A stretch of DNA of 64,000 nt from Acanthaster planci (GCF_001949145.1 NW_019091520.1:115763-179762), one strand, 5' to 3'. Counted from the first letter of the stretch, positions 24,601 through 33,200 are shown. The notes: a model not told the origin generated them from the letters alone. Made by a program: numbers and translations.

Positions 24601-25716
24601 CTACATGCACTCCTGACAGGCTAACAGAAATAGCCATGAGGAATGCTGTTCCCCAACAGTTGCTGTTAGGCGAGCATTTTTTAATCCATAGTTTTGAACA
24701 CGGCTTGACCTGTGGAAATCCCCCAATGGTGATCTATGCTAGCAAACTCAGTATCGTAGCTAGGCTCTTCTAAGGAGAGTTAGGGTCAATAGTTAGGGCC
24801 GGTCTCCTCCCCCGGCTACGTAATGTGTCAATTCTGCTTTTAAAGAAACGGAAGGCCAGCGGAGCCCCTTTGGACAATATCCACTGGACATTATCCGCCG
24901 ATGGCTACGCAGATAGTGCCATCCTTTGAATATAAATTTACAAAATTCAAGCAAAATGTAAATAGACCTTACAGAGAAGCCATTTTTGATCTTGTTCCCA
25001 GAATCCATGGTGGTGCCAGACTATTTGAGGTAAAAGTCTAACTTTCAAGGTGTTTATTTGCTGAAGACATATAGGTTCTAATTCATTATGACTTTTAAAT
25101 TATTCTAATGGGACACTAGCATTTATTTGTAACAACGTTTCGTTTCATTGCTGGTATCTCCACTCTGTTTTCCCAAAAGAAAAGCTAACGTCACTTTCAA
25201 TTCAAGATGGCCGACACTTGAATACTTCTATTGTATCTTTCTTTGTTGTCATTGTTTAGGTTTTCTTGTCTCGTCTTGTGCAGCTCCAAACCCAGAGCAT
25301 GTGGTCCCTGGCACTGATCTCTGTATAAGGTCATTTCCTTGCAAAACTTACCCTGTGTAAATCTTCATGTTATGTCGGAACCGACATGTCACAATTTATG
25401 CACAGGATGTGCGATTATGTTTATTGCAAATTTATAGGTAAATACTTTATGTATGTATAATAATTTTCACTTCGCAAAACTACTTCCTCGGCATCTAGAC
25501 ACAATTGTTACATTTTCCCTTCGTTTATAGATTTCCACATAAAAATCGTTTGTTGAAAACATAAATATCATCCTTCTGGGGACAACTCAAAGAGGTTAAA
25601 AATATGTCAAAATATACAACCAGGCCTCGTCTAGGTCCCATTTATGATCTGTCCTTACCTCTTACGAACAACGACAGTCCAAGCATGAGACCGCAGGTCA
25701 GACTGATGCATGCCAT
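304..25716 (-). CDS. MAM(x3)-Ig(x12) secreted or cell-surface protein, 3' end outside window
   Basis: Twenty-two exons were assembled by translated homology and splice sites: a signal peptide, three MAM domains (three exons each) and twelve one-exon Ig domains, about 1,836 residues before the left edge. Every junction is phase 1, so any exon or block can be skipped or duplicated without breaking the frame. MAM and Ig domains are extracellular adhesion modules, so an adhesion or recognition role is inferred; no ligand can be named. Ig1-Ig10 alternate between two sequence types, giving five tandem doublets; Ig11 and Ig12 are different. Each Ig keeps its two core cysteines and the tryptophan. 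No transmembrane, GPI or cytoplasmic segment is visible because the C-terminus is beyond position 304. MDGA proteins and R2B receptor phosphatases also combine MAM and Ig, but not in this order or number. Domain calls are secure; the function is unknown. Confidence 0.87.
1437..1739 (-). CDS. MAM/Ig gene: Ig11
   Basis: The 303-bp exon has [20 protein letters not shown] and [11 protein letters not shown]. It has the Ig cysteine pair and tryptophan but neither the type-1 nor the type-2 signature. The exon ends DVQ followed by a split codon before GTAAGC. Confidence 0.8.
2433..2759 (-). CDS. MAM/Ig gene: Ig10 (type 2)
   Basis: The 327-bp exon has [32 protein letters not shown] and [16 protein letters not shown]. 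It is the last member of the doublet array. The donor is GTAAGA. Confidence 0.87.
3044..3376 (-). CDS. MAM/Ig gene: Ig9 (type 1)
   Basis: The 333-bp exon has [29 protein letters not shown] and [12 protein letters not shown] serine-rich insert ([12 protein letters not shown]) lies between the tryptophan strand and the second cysteine, where the others have a HVTG-like loop. The donor is GTCAGA. Confidence 0.85.
4339..4668 (-). CDS. MAM/Ig gene: Ig8 (type 2)
   Basis: The 330-bp exon has [30 protein letters not shown] and [16 protein letters not shown]. It is preceded by a GTAAG acceptor and followed by GTATGT. Confidence 0.87.
4929..5258 (-). CDS. MAM/Ig gene: Ig7 (type 1)
   Basis: The 330-bp exon has [28 protein letters not shown] and [15 protein letters not shown]. 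The acceptor is TGCAG and the donor GTACGA. It is the nearest relative of Ig3 by eye. Confidence 0.87.
5664..5993 (-). CDS. MAM/Ig gene: Ig6 (type 2)
   Basis: The 330-bp exon has [33 protein letters not shown] and [16 protein letters not shown]. It is only 160 bp from Ig5, the shortest intron in the array. The donor is GTAAGG. Confidence 0.88.
6154..6483 (-). CDS. MAM/Ig gene: Ig5 (type 1)
   Basis: The 330-bp exon has [30 protein letters not shown] and [14 protein letters not shown], closing LLDVKG. Sequons are present at NVT and NST. The donor is GTAACA. Confidence 0.86.
6966..7295 (-). CDS. MAM/Ig gene: Ig4 (type 2)
   Basis: The 330-bp exon has [22 protein letters not shown], and [16 protein letters not shown]. 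It is the most divergent type-2 domain around the first cysteine, where the usual GTRPAP is replaced. An extra cysteine (VACTEE) is present. A 2-kb intron with no recognisable feature separates it from Ig3. Confidence 0.87.
9311..9640 (-). CDS. MAM/Ig gene: Ig3 (type 1)
   Basis: The 330-bp exon has [28 protein letters not shown] and [15 protein letters not shown]. It closely matches Ig7, including the GLTTSTS and NxDGxPGIA blocks. I placed the donor at GTAGGT to keep phase 1. Confidence 0.86.
10288..10617 (-). CDS. MAM/Ig gene: Ig2 (type 2)
   Basis: The 330-bp exon has [18 protein letters not shown], a VNTT sequon and [16 protein letters not shown]. The signatures R-P-A-x-T-I-E-W and T-A/E-x-S-R-x-P-x-P-S are shared with Ig4, 6, 8 and 10. 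A GTACGT donor follows. Confidence 0.87.
10959..11285 (-). CDS. MAM/Ig gene: Ig1 (type 1)
   Basis: The 327-bp exon has [21 protein letters not shown] and SLKCLASS, giving the Ig cysteine pair and core tryptophan. It matches Ig3, 5, 7 and 9 (VP-x-I/V-D-PG, GG/EGQ-x-V, closing LDVTG). The donor is GCAAGT rather than GT, the usual form of a GC-AG intron. Confidence 0.85.
11816..11891. repeat. Hairpin: 29-bp arms with an 18-base loop
   Basis: The left arm (11816-11844, CTTGTTTGTGATGTTATG...) is the reverse complement of 11863-11891 with two mismatches. It lies in the intron between MAM3 and Ig1. It is either a minimal foldback element or a structured intronic hairpin. Confidence 0.8.
12075..12293 (-). 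CDS. MAM/Ig gene exon 10: MAM3 C-terminal third
   Basis: The 219-bp exon encodes [32 protein letters not shown] and [17 protein letters not shown] donor follows; the next exon is Ig1, so MAM3 passes straight into the Ig array with no linker exon. Confidence 0.88.
12866..13021 (-). CDS. MAM/Ig gene exon 9: MAM3 middle third
   Basis: The 156-bp exon encodes [20 protein letters not shown] and [12 protein letters not shown]. The acceptor is TTACAG and the donor GTATGT. Confidence 0.88.
13383..13668. mobile_element. Foldback MITE (286 bp) with target duplication CGTCCCA
   Basis: The ends are CACCCGATC and GATCGGGTG. The arms continue inward as long imperfect inverted repeats covering most of the element (for example TACCCACCGCTACTTATAAG on the left with its complement on the right). 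CGTCCCA occurs immediately outside both ends (13376-13382 and 13669-13675). A 7-8 bp duplication and a CA start suggest hAT superfamily mobilisation; that assignment is inference. No coding capacity. Confidence 0.82.
13696..13836 (-). CDS. MAM/Ig gene exon 8: MAM3 N-terminal third
   Basis: The 141-bp exon encodes [15 protein letters not shown], then ADWNCRHQG and [11 protein letters not shown]. It has a TTTCCAG acceptor and GTAGGC donor. Its frame has no nearby in-frame start, so it is easily missed, but its length and phase equal the MAM1 and MAM2 N exons. A foldback element ends only 27 bp beyond its 3' edge. Confidence 0.82.
14706..14885 (+). repeat. Dispersed repeat family A, copy 1
   Basis: It shares blocks with copies at 17866, 44600 and 58230: a GGTTGAAAAGAGC-like start, AGTGTTCATTTT, then TAGTCGTTCGTGAACCAGCG and TGCAGTT. 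About 180-215 bp, non-coding. Confidence 0.75.
15511..15580 (+). repeat. 20-bp tandem repeat, 3.5 copies
   Basis: The unit AGAGTGGATTGGTGTTGACA starts at 15511, 15531 and 15551, with a partial fourth at 15571. Intronic minisatellite 166 bp 3' of the MAM2 C exon in window coordinates (upstream in the gene is 15970). Confidence 0.85.
15746..15970 (-). CDS. MAM/Ig gene exon 7: MAM2 C-terminal third
   Basis: The 225-bp exon encodes [31 protein letters not shown] and [10 protein letters not shown]. The intron before it (2.6 kb) is the repeat-rich one holding the THAP fragment and nested MITE copies. Confidence 0.88.
17041..17150 (+). pseudogene. Decayed THAP-domain N-terminal fragment
   Basis: ATG at 17041 opens MPKSC, followed about 18 codons later by [10 protein letters not shown]. 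This is the M-P-x-x-C start and F-x-x-F-P motif of THAP zinc fingers. The second zinc cysteine is missing and the spacing between the two blocks fits a frameshift, so it is not functional. THAP domains occur in transcription factors and P-element-type transposases; a transposon remnant in this intron is the simplest reading. No downstream transposase is seen. Confidence 0.45.
17207..17281 (+). repeat. 20-bp tandem repeat, nearly four copies
   Basis: The unit CACGGCAAAAGCAAAAGGGY begins at 17207, 17227, 17247 and 17267, with a few substitutions. It follows the THAP-like fragment directly and ends at a GC-rich CGCGCGCGC stretch. Confidence 0.88.
17866..18005 (+). repeat. Dispersed repeat family A, copy 2 (cut by a MITE)
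   Basis: CACCCCCTCATCGGTTGAAA, GCTTCATAGTCGTTCGCGAA and CCAGCGATGCGCAGTT match the other copies. The 3' part is lost where a foldback element begins at about 17998. Confidence 0.75.
17998..18244. mobile_element. Foldback MITE (about 240 bp) nested in repeat family A
   Basis: Arms at 18007-18043 (TTTTCCAATACTCAACTTCA...) and 18199-18235 are reverse complements over 37 bp with a few mismatches; weaker pairing extends to CTAAGG at the outer edges. No open frame of interest inside. The exact ends are uncertain. Confidence 0.7.
18560..18715 (-). CDS. MAM/Ig gene exon 6: MAM2 middle third
   Basis: The 156-bp exon encodes [20 protein letters not shown] and [13 protein letters not shown]. The acceptor is TTCAG and the donor GTAGGT. 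The intron before it holds a complete MITE at 19112-19265. Confidence 0.88.
19112..19265. mobile_element. MITE (154 bp), CAGACCTGCCAAC ends, target duplication ATAATA
   Basis: The left end CAGACCTGCCAAC and the right end GTTGGCAGGTCTG are perfect inverted ends. Pairing continues imperfectly through most of the element. ATAATA flanks both sides (19106-19111 and 19266-19271). It sits in the intron between the MAM2 N and middle exons. Confidence 0.82.
19695..19835 (-). CDS. MAM/Ig gene exon 5: MAM2 N-terminal third
   Basis: The 141-bp exon encodes [14 protein letters not shown], then DWTHHRG and [12 protein letters not shown] pyrimidine-rich tract and AAG acceptor precede it, and GTGAGT follows. 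Confidence 0.86.
20033..20251 (-). CDS. MAM/Ig gene exon 4: MAM1 C-terminal third
   Basis: The 219-bp exon encodes [10 protein letters not shown], then [19 protein letters not shown] and [11 protein letters not shown], the closing beta strands of a MAM domain (G-x-I-A-I-D-D signature). Phase 1 to phase 1; it joins the MAM2 opening exon after a 197-bp intron. Confidence 0.88.
20447..20593 (-). CDS. MAM/Ig gene exon 3: MAM1 middle third
   Basis: The 147-bp exon encodes [17 protein letters not shown] and [13 protein letters not shown], the hallmark middle block of MAM domains (the L-x-S-P and F-W-Y-x-M-x-G signatures). The acceptor is CTACAG and the donor GTGCGT. Phase is 1 at both ends. Confidence 0.88.
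21290..21480 (-). repeat. CGACG-rich inverted repeat, left copy
   Basis: Contains 21423-21453, the exact 31-bp reverse complement of 22777-22807. CGACG/CGTCG-rich sequence lies on the outer side (21300-21405). The pair is separated by 1.3 kb within the intron between the first two MAM1 exons. Confidence 0.8.
22740..23020 (+). repeat. CGACG-rich inverted repeat, right copy
   Basis: Starts with the 31-bp match to the left copy (GTAAAGGCGCCCTCTATAAA...), then about 200 bp of degenerate CGACG/CGTCG repeats with short palindromes (CGACGCGTCG). The period is irregular, so it is not a simple satellite. Confidence 0.8.
23628..23768 (-). CDS. MAM/Ig gene exon 2: MAM1 N-terminal third
   Basis: The 141-bp exon is flanked by TTACAG and GTGAGT. 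It encodes the MAM opening with [12 protein letters not shown], then W-M-R-R and YYTGPLSD. The two cysteines around the CTFE/CGW block are the usual first MAM cysteines. Its length is identical to the N exons of MAM2 and MAM3. Confidence 0.88.
25659..25716 (-). CDS. MAM/Ig gene exon 1: start codon and signal peptide
   Basis: ATG at 25716 opens 19 codons beginning MACISLTCG with a hydrophobic run (LMLGLSLFV) typical of a secretory signal peptide. The exon ends in phase 1 at a GTAAGG donor. It joins in frame to the MAM1 exon 1.9 kb downstream. I chose it because it is the only start-plus-hydrophobic exon with the right phase upstream of MAM1. Confidence 0.75.
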
Positions 25717-26150
25717 TTTCTATGGCTAGGTTTCCTCTTCTTGCAAAGTTCTTGGCCTTTCTGGGATTCTCTCCTTATGGTTCAAAAGACCTAAGTAACA
25801 AAATTAAGAGGCAACATCCGGTATCCAAGTCCGTATTCCTGCCCTCAATGTCTGCCTTTCAAAATGTCCACAAAATGTCGGAGAAGTTTATTCTCGACTG
25901 AGGTATGATCAGCTAGCTTCAGCTGGCCTCGCTGGTGCACCTTGACGTTTTCATCGACAAGTTGTGTTACTTTTCTCGCTCAGTTTTGTATTAAAAGGTC
26001 GCTTTCCAAACCCTGGAGATTTCGCAATGCTACTTTTCTCTTGATAGAAAAATTCAATAATAATAATAATGTTGAGCCTCTCCGGTTCTTATCAGAACCA
26101 CACAGACTCAAAAAAGAGATATTGCATGGTGTTTACCGCAAGCTTTCCAT
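25717..26150. other. 5' flank of the MAM/Ig gene
   Basis: No coding sequence recognised. It would hold the promoter and 5' UTR of the MAM/Ig gene; I see no convincing TATA box or initiator. AAT-triplet repeats at 26052-26170 belong to the adjacent LINE tail. Confidence 0.4.
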
Positions 26151-26159
26151 CTTAATAAT

Positions 26160-26945
26160 AATGTAATAATAATTACCGCTAATGGATCATTAGGGAGACA
26201 TTCCCATAAGAACGTGCACAAAAACTACACGTAATACACCGTACACATTAAACCTCAAACGAAACATCCCAAATGCTTCATTAAAAAGATAGGTCTTAAG
26301 ATCGGCTTTAAAATCAGAGAAAAGTGTAATTTGTCTGAATGACACAGGCAAGTCATTCCAGAGCCGAGGGGCACGGACATTACACGCTCTATTTCCGGAA
26401 TCGACTTTCTTTGGACGTTTCCATTCAAGAATTGGAGCTGAATTAGCTATAGTTTGTCATTGACATTGTGTGGGAGTGGGAGACTTCGACAAGCAGGTCT
26501 TGTGCCCCAAACGGCTCTGAAAACAAATATTAAAAGTTTGAATTTAATCCGCTGCTGAACAGGGAGACGGTGTGGACGGTAAAGAATTGGTGAAATATGT
26601 TCGTTCTTTTTGTTCCTGTTAAATTTGATTTTGAGGCTTCTAGAGAAGATTTAACTCATACAAAGGACGACCATAATATAGCGCATTGCCAAAATCCAAC
26701 CGTGAGGTTATAAAGGCATGGACAATGCTAACAAGAAGTTTGCTGGGCAAAAATTTTTTAACAGCAGCGACCACCTCCGAAATGTGCCTATGAAAAGTCA
26801 AATTACAATTGAATACAGCCCCAAGGTTGCGAGCAAATTCACTAGGATGGATATTGGTGTTACCGATTTTAATACTGACATCATTTAGAGAATGTTTCTG
26901 ATGTGGAGAGGGCAATACAAGAAATTCGCTTTTTCAAATCATTGA
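26160..26945 (-). mobile_element. CR1/L2-type LINE, 3' fragment of reverse transcriptase ORF
   Basis: Read on the minus strand, 26640-26940 encodes LGAVFNCNLTFHRHI, SIVHAFITSRLDFGNALYYG. After a frameshift come ISPILYRPHRLPVQQRIKFK and then APRLWNDLPVSFRQ and FKADLKTYLF. These are the successive C-terminal landmarks of chicken-repeat/L2-like LINE ORF2 proteins, in the right order. The 5' two thirds of the element are missing, as expected from truncated reverse transcription. The 3' end runs into ATTATTATT repeats at 26052-26170, the usual tail of this clade. Inactive. Confidence 0.82.
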
Positions 26946-29900
26946 GTTTAAGCTTATTTTCTAACTCCATACTTTAAATCGTGGAGGTCAGACATACTAG
27001 AACCAACTTTGACCCTAAATTTAGGAACATGCAAGTATTAGATTCGAACCATTTAAGGGCTTGTCAATAAACACCAAATACATTATGCAATCTATCAATA
27101 AAAATATGGTTTTGAACCACTGAAAACTAAAGTTAAACACTTGTTTACCTGGTTTTTAAGTTTCAAGTGTCCCGGACAGTTGACTCGCTTATGATCGCAT
27201 TGCAATGCATGTTTTTCTTCCACAGTCGCACGCGGTCACTCAAGGGTAGTACTAGTCCCGACATGTCATGATTTTAAAGGTAGAGTGGAGTTTTGTCGTT
27301 CTCAAAACAACAACAACAAACAGTAACTAAAAGGGCGATAAAAATTAGAACAAAAAGACCAGAGGAGTTCAGCCCCCAGCGAGTTGAAGGGTTTCTTCTT
27401 ACCTTTACTCTTGCAAACAGTCTTAATTTTTGTGCATTACAGTTACTTGCATCACATTTGGAGATTAATCTAGCAATGTGGACACTCATTCTCCCTCCGG
27501 TAGTGTTACAACGAGGCTGCGTGCTCCAGGGAGTTGCGAAGCCTTTGAAATCATTCTGGCTGATTTTCCTGCCAAATAACCAGGCCATAGTGATTTCCAC
27601 CCACTCAATTCCGTACAGTCCCAAAGTAAACCAGAGCAGGATATACCAGCCAGTATCTCACCAAACTATAATTGCTGACCACCTTTTGGTGAACCCTGAC
27701 TCTTGTGTACAATTTATATTCCATGCAGTGTATTCGTGTCTGACGGACCAATATGACATAACTATTCTTTAACTGATTCATGCGTCTTGTTTTCTGACTG
27801 CTTTGTGGGATGTTTTGTGTTAAAGTTAAGTACTTAACGCCCACAGATCTTAAATGGAGACAGGGAGTAACTTTCGAAATCAACAAGAAGGTATCCCAAA
27901 TGGGGTGATTTCTAAGCAGCAACGTCAGAGGTTTCGAATGATAACGAATGGACCATGACTGTACAAAACACTGTGAAGCTTTTACCGAGGACTAATGCTG
28001 TACAGTTGTGTATGCGTTCCTTACCTTTCAAATACAAAGCTTATTTTTTGAAAAATCAAAGTTATGAACAAAGTCTATACGGTCGTCCACATCTGTTGTG
28101 CACGCAGTATTAAAATGAGTCTAAATTGAACGTGTTATAATGATTAAATACTATTCTTCACTCATAGGTTAAACTTCCTGTTTGTTAAGAGATTATATGC
28201 TCATTTTGGCAACGGTTTGGAAAGGATCCTTGGCGACTTTCAGATAAATTCTAGAATATGTTTTACATCAAATTCTTGTTTTAACTTTTAAAAATGGTAG
28301 GTGTTTAGAAGGTATTGTGGCGGAAAAGTGTACGAACTTTCGTAATTTTTGTTGTGCATGATAATGAGGATTAGACAAAGGTAGTAGTGGGTACATTTCC
28401 TGTGACGTAAACAGGATGGGCGGAGCGTGGCGCTCTGTGTACGTGTAGGTAGTAAGCTCTGTTGTTTGCGCGTGTTCAAACCGAGCGCGTAAGTGGGCGG
28501 AGCTTGTTTTTTTTTTTGTTAGGGTTTCTGCTAGTTCATCGAAGTTGTATCGACGTGAGTTCTTCTTGGCGCTCTCGCTGTGGCGCGTGTTGCTATAGGG
28601 CGTGGCGAATGCTGCTATATGCTAGGCTCAGGCAGTCTGTCTCCGTGTAGCATTAGTACGCTCCAGCTGTTCACTTGCCGGTGCATTATAGTAGATTGGG
28701 TCGGGCCCAAGGTGCCGAAGTGCTTTGGGCATGCCAGCCGTATCGCTAGAGTGACACAGGGCTACGCAATGCAATGTTGTTTACAGTAAGCGCGCAGCCC
28801 CTCCGTTAATGAGTATTTTTGGCAATTCCATTTGCACGCGAAAACGATTTCACGAGTACATGGTGTTTTGCGAGAAAAAGCGAGAATACAGTAGTGTCCC
28901 TTCAACCCGCCAGGAAATCTGTTGCTTCATTCGTGGGTCAAAATGGCTTAGTGAGTAGATAGTTCACGTTTTTCACCATCAATAAAGTTATGTTTCGGCA
29001 ATGATCGACAATTTCCTAACGATTTATTTGGACCCAAACTTGCTTAGTGTTTTTCACGAAAATCGCAGGCCCCCTCTTTTTAAATGCACCTGACTGTTTT
29101 GCAATTACTGGATAAAACTGAGTCACGAAAAGGATTAAACATCTGTTTAATACCAACATTTTTGTTGCCGGACCAATCAAAATTATAAAGTTTTATGCAC
29201 CACTCACTCAGCGAGACGAATGGTAAGACTGGTTCCCAGTGAACGACAAACATTGAATAGGTTTCCTTCGATGCAAAGTCTGGATTCCCGATTTCGGTCA
29301 CACACATTTACGCGTATCTTTGCTGTCAATTGTTTGGCCAGAATTAGAGAGAATATGTCAATCAACCAATCACAGATAGTCTTTCATGAAACACAAACGG
29401 CAGTTTTCTCGGTTAATATCACGAAGTCTAAACCTGCGATAACAAAAATTTTTGGGTGCACTTGACTGTTTCGCAACGACTTGAAAAGTAAAAACTTATT
29501 GTTTGGCTGGATATGTGACATATCTATCTTTCTGCCGGCCCAGAGTTGGATCCACTGAAACCAGTTTGTTTGTTTTTTGGTACCCTCATTTTTACACAGA
29601 ATGCCTACGTTTACGGCTAATATCCTTCGAAAGAGACTGCGAATATTTTTATTTTTTACAAAGGACATGAGACTGATATCTTAACTGTTCATTTATGTAA
29701 AGATATTCCATTCTTAAAGGTAACACAAGGTGGTATACAATTTTGAAAAGTCAACTACACAGTTCATTGCGTATGCATGATTCAGACAGCCGTGCATACG
29801 TAGCAAATGAAAGGAGCAGCTTTTACGGGTGCTGCGCGCTGACTGTTTGGTAGTGCGACGTTGAGATGTGCAGTGCTACTTGGGTCCAGCGTTGGTAATT

Positions 29901-30230
29901 GGTCTCCTGTTGGCAACGTTGAATGTGCATTGCTGATAGCGTTCATGTGATGCGACATTATTTTGTGCATTGCATGTACGACTTGCGCGAGGAGACGTTA
30001 GTCAGTGCGTTGCTGATTGGCGCGACGCAGTGCCATATTAGCTGTGTGTTGCCAATAGCCTCTCCTCAAGACCACGCAAAGCAATAGAAGTTGTAATAAG
30101 CTTAACCAATACGAATTATCTCTAATCACTTAATCAATTAATTATTCGTTGAATGTGTGAATAAATCACATTGTTGTTGAGGTTACTGGCAATCTAATTT
30201 TCAGGTGTCCTTGCTGTTGTGAATTGTGTA
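26946..30230. other. Intergenic, no gene recognised
   Basis: Open frames of 100-160 codons occur on both strands at 27274-27922, but none shows a recognisable domain or plausible splice-linked partner. The last few hundred bases before 30235 may be the gypsy 5' LTR; they contain AATAAA at 30162-30167, but no second LTR copy confirms this. Confidence 0.4.
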
Positions 30231-30714
30231 ATTGGCAGAAAGCATCACAGTCATCATAACGGGCGGTATATTTCCACCAAAAGGTATCTGCTCCCTTAAC
30301 CTTTAGGTCGCTTTGAGTGATCTCTGGACCGAGAAGGAACCCAAGTTTAGGCTGGAGTCGAGACCCCCACCGGTTTCAGACTTGATCCTCAAACGTGAGC
30401 TTTAGGGGGAGGACACCTCTGAGGGAGCAGAGCTCCTGGATAAAACCCCGGGTGGAGTCTACGCCGATTGCCAAGGAGCGTGAGGGTCAGGACATGGAGG
30501 ACCTGATGACGTTCCTATCGGGGCAAGGTGGAACAGAACGGGGGAAGAGTGCTAACCTGTTCGTAAGTGACAGGGGAAAGGGCACCCCTAAGCAGGTGCA
30601 CGGCGAACTGTTTTGCGACTCGTCCAGACGAGGCGAAAGACAACGGTTCAGGCAGAAAGGGTAACAGCTCGTCAGTGGGTCCATGGACACTGAAACGAGA
30701 GGCACGTCTCTATA

Positions 30715-31376
30715 ATGACGAAGGTCGGGGGGGAAAGCTTAGAGCGCACAACCCGGCGCCCGAACATAACTCCTGACCGGTACAATGCTCTGGAAATAGT
30801 ACTTCCGCCATTTGAGTCATGTTGTGAGGTGAACCAGTGGAATGAAGAGCAAGCTGCCCGATGGTTGGCTGCAAGCGTGCAAGGTGATGCCTTGAGGTTA
30901 CTAGGTGACTGTGGCCACAGCACACATACACTGCGCTGGTAAAGTTGCTGGAGGAGAGATTTGGTTCTGCTCGACAGAGTGAAAACTACCTGGTCGAGCT
31001 GCGACATAGGCGGCAGAAGCCGAAGGAGGGATTGCAGGAACTTGGGCAGGCAATCCATGCGTTGACGGTGAGGGCATACCCTGAGATACAGGAGGATGCT
31101 TGGGAGAGGTTGGCCAAGAACCACTTCTTAGATGCTGTTGATAGCCATACGGTGAGAGAGGGCATCCATAGGGCCCGTCCTAAAACTTTGGACGAAGCTG
31201 TCCAGGCTGCCCTGGAAACTGAAAACTTTGAGAGGGTTGAACAGCATCGGATGCTGGACCGGAAGCCCGCCAAATTGGCGAGAGCTGTGGTCTCTGAAAC
31301 TGAGCAGAAGTTGATGACTTTGGAGGAGAGTCTGAGTTTAAAACAGGCCAAGACTTTGGAGACCATGGCCGATTGA
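30715..31376 (+). pseudogene. Gypsy gag remnant
   Basis: Two frames meet at about 30940: 30715-30942 (ending ALRLLGDCGHS) and 30945-31376 (ERFGSARQ to ALETENFERV). Together they cover the helical capsid region of retrotransposon Gag. A one-base shift separates them. Confidence 0.75.
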
Positions 31377-31442
31377 TAAAGTCGTTGTCAGGTCAGAGCT
31401 TCTCCGAAGACAGGCAAGCCTGCCACTACCGTTCCTGGTGCT

Positions 31443-32036
31443 TTGAAATATTTCAGGTGCGGAGAGAAAGGGCATTTTGCCCGGGAATGTGCAGAACCCC
31501 GGAAGCAGGGAAACGGCAATCAGCCCCCTGTAGGACCTGCAGGCTGGCTGAAAGGGTCCAAAGACAACGCAGAGACAGTAACAGTGGTGGAGGACATCCA
31601 GAAAAGGAGTGGGGCAACGAGCGATATTCTGCCTGATCTCAGTCTAGGCCCTCGTTATGGGTTGTTTGTGGATGGAATGGTCAGGGCGACAAAGCGTCGA
31701 TTCCTAATCGACACAGGGTTCACTGACACTTTGATAAGTAGTACGGTATACTACAAAATGCCGAAAGAGAAGCGACCAATTCTGGATACAGAAGGGGTCC
31801 AGGTGAAACAAAGTGATGGTAGTCCATCAGATGTGCTGGGCATAGCGTGGGTTGAGGTGCAATTGGGACAGATCATGCACCAGGTGAAGGCATTGTTTAC
31901 TGAGATGAAATACACTGGTATCCTGGTCATGGATTTGCTGGTGTCCACTGGTGGAAGTTTAGACTTCCAGTTGAAGGAATGGAGACTGAATGGGGAGCGA
32001 ATCAAGTGCACCAATGGTGTGGGAAACCCTTTGTAG
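31443..32036 (+). pseudogene. Gypsy zinc knuckle and protease remnant
   Basis: It begins with a CCHC-like knuckle whose first cysteine position reads tyrosine (KYFRCGEKGHFAREC). About 80 residues later comes FLIDTGFTDTLIS, the aspartic protease D-T-G motif, then the ILVMDLL block. The frame closes at 32036, just after a shift into the RT frame. Confidence 0.75.
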
Positions 32037-33200
32037 GACGAGTTGTAGCTTCTAGGACGACAGTTGTTCCACCAAACCATGAGGCGTTAGTCCCAGGTAG
32101 AATTGTCCGGAAGGGTTCCGACTTGCTCGGGCCAGCAATGGTGGAACCGATTGAAGGTGGAGGTGACTTTGCACAGAAGGGGTTAGTGTTGGCCCGATCC
32201 CTGGTCGAGGCTGATCCCAAGGTTATTCCATTTAGGGTGTTTAACCCTGGGGGAGAGAAAAAGGTGGCCTGTGAGGGGACAACGGTGGGTGTTGTCTCCC
32301 GGGTTGAGACTAGTTCCATTCAAGAGGATTTGGACTTGGCAGTGAGCGCAATGCATGATCTTCCCGTGCATTTGCAAGACTTGTATGCCAGGTGCACAGG
32401 GGATGTTGAGAAGTTGAAGTATCATGGCGAGATCCGGAAGTGTCTGGTCGACTTCCAGGATGTATTTTCCAGGGGTGATCACGACATTGGTCGGACTGAT
32501 GTGGTGGAGCATCACATCAATACGGGAGATGCCAGGCCGGTGAAAGAGCGGCCTAGGCGTCAACCGTATTGTAAGCAGAAAGAAATTCAGAGGCAAGTCA
32601 GTGAGTTTGAGAAGAGGGGAGTAACAGAACCCTGTGACAGTCTGTGGGCAGCAAATATTGTTTTGGTTGGCAAAAATAAGATGGATCCCAGCACTTTTAT
32701 ATTGATTACAGGAAGATCAACGCAACCACCATCAAAGACTCATATCCAGTGCCTGGCATCGATGAAACACTTGATGCGTTGAAAGGGGCGAGGTCGTTTT
32801 GTGCACTTGACGAAGCGTCAGGGAACTGACAGGTCGCTCTGGATGAAGACGCTTGCCGGAAGTCGGCATTTGTTGTCAGGAATGGGTTGTACAGGTGGAA
32901 GTGCGTGCCCTTTGGGCTATGCAACGCCCCGGCAACCTTTGAGCGGCTCATGGAAAAAAGGTCGTGGCCGGCTTGCAATGGGAGATTTTGTTGATCTATT
33001 TTGACGATTTGATTGTCTTTGGTCACACGGTGACGGAAACCATTGAGCGTCTTTGGGTGGTACCGGACAGGTTGAGGAAGGATGGGTTGAAACTGAAACC
33101 CACCAAGTGTCACCTGTTCCAGAAATTGATGATTTATCTGGGGCACGTTGTGTTATCAGAGGGAGTGGCAACAGATCCGAAAAGGTGGAAGCGATGGCGA
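31979..33200 (+). pseudogene. Gypsy reverse transcriptase remnant
   Basis: 31979-32700 carries the connection and first RT block (HHINTGDARPVKERPRR, WAANIVLVGK). Later RT blocks continue in shifted frames: DEASGN then a stop, LCNAPATFERLM at about 32920, and the catalytic Y-x-DD motif (YFDDLIVF) at about 33000. At least three lesions interrupt it. Confidence 0.78.

Noticed and set aside
27274-27922. Open frames of 100-160 codons on both strands, one with a hydrophobic stretch
   Set aside because: Both strands are open over the same DNA, with no domain and no splice partners; likely chance or repeat-derived.
30100-30240. 5' LTR and primer binding site of the gypsy element
   Set aside because: AATAAA and a plausible leader are present, but no second LTR copy is visible to define the ends, so I did not call an LTR.
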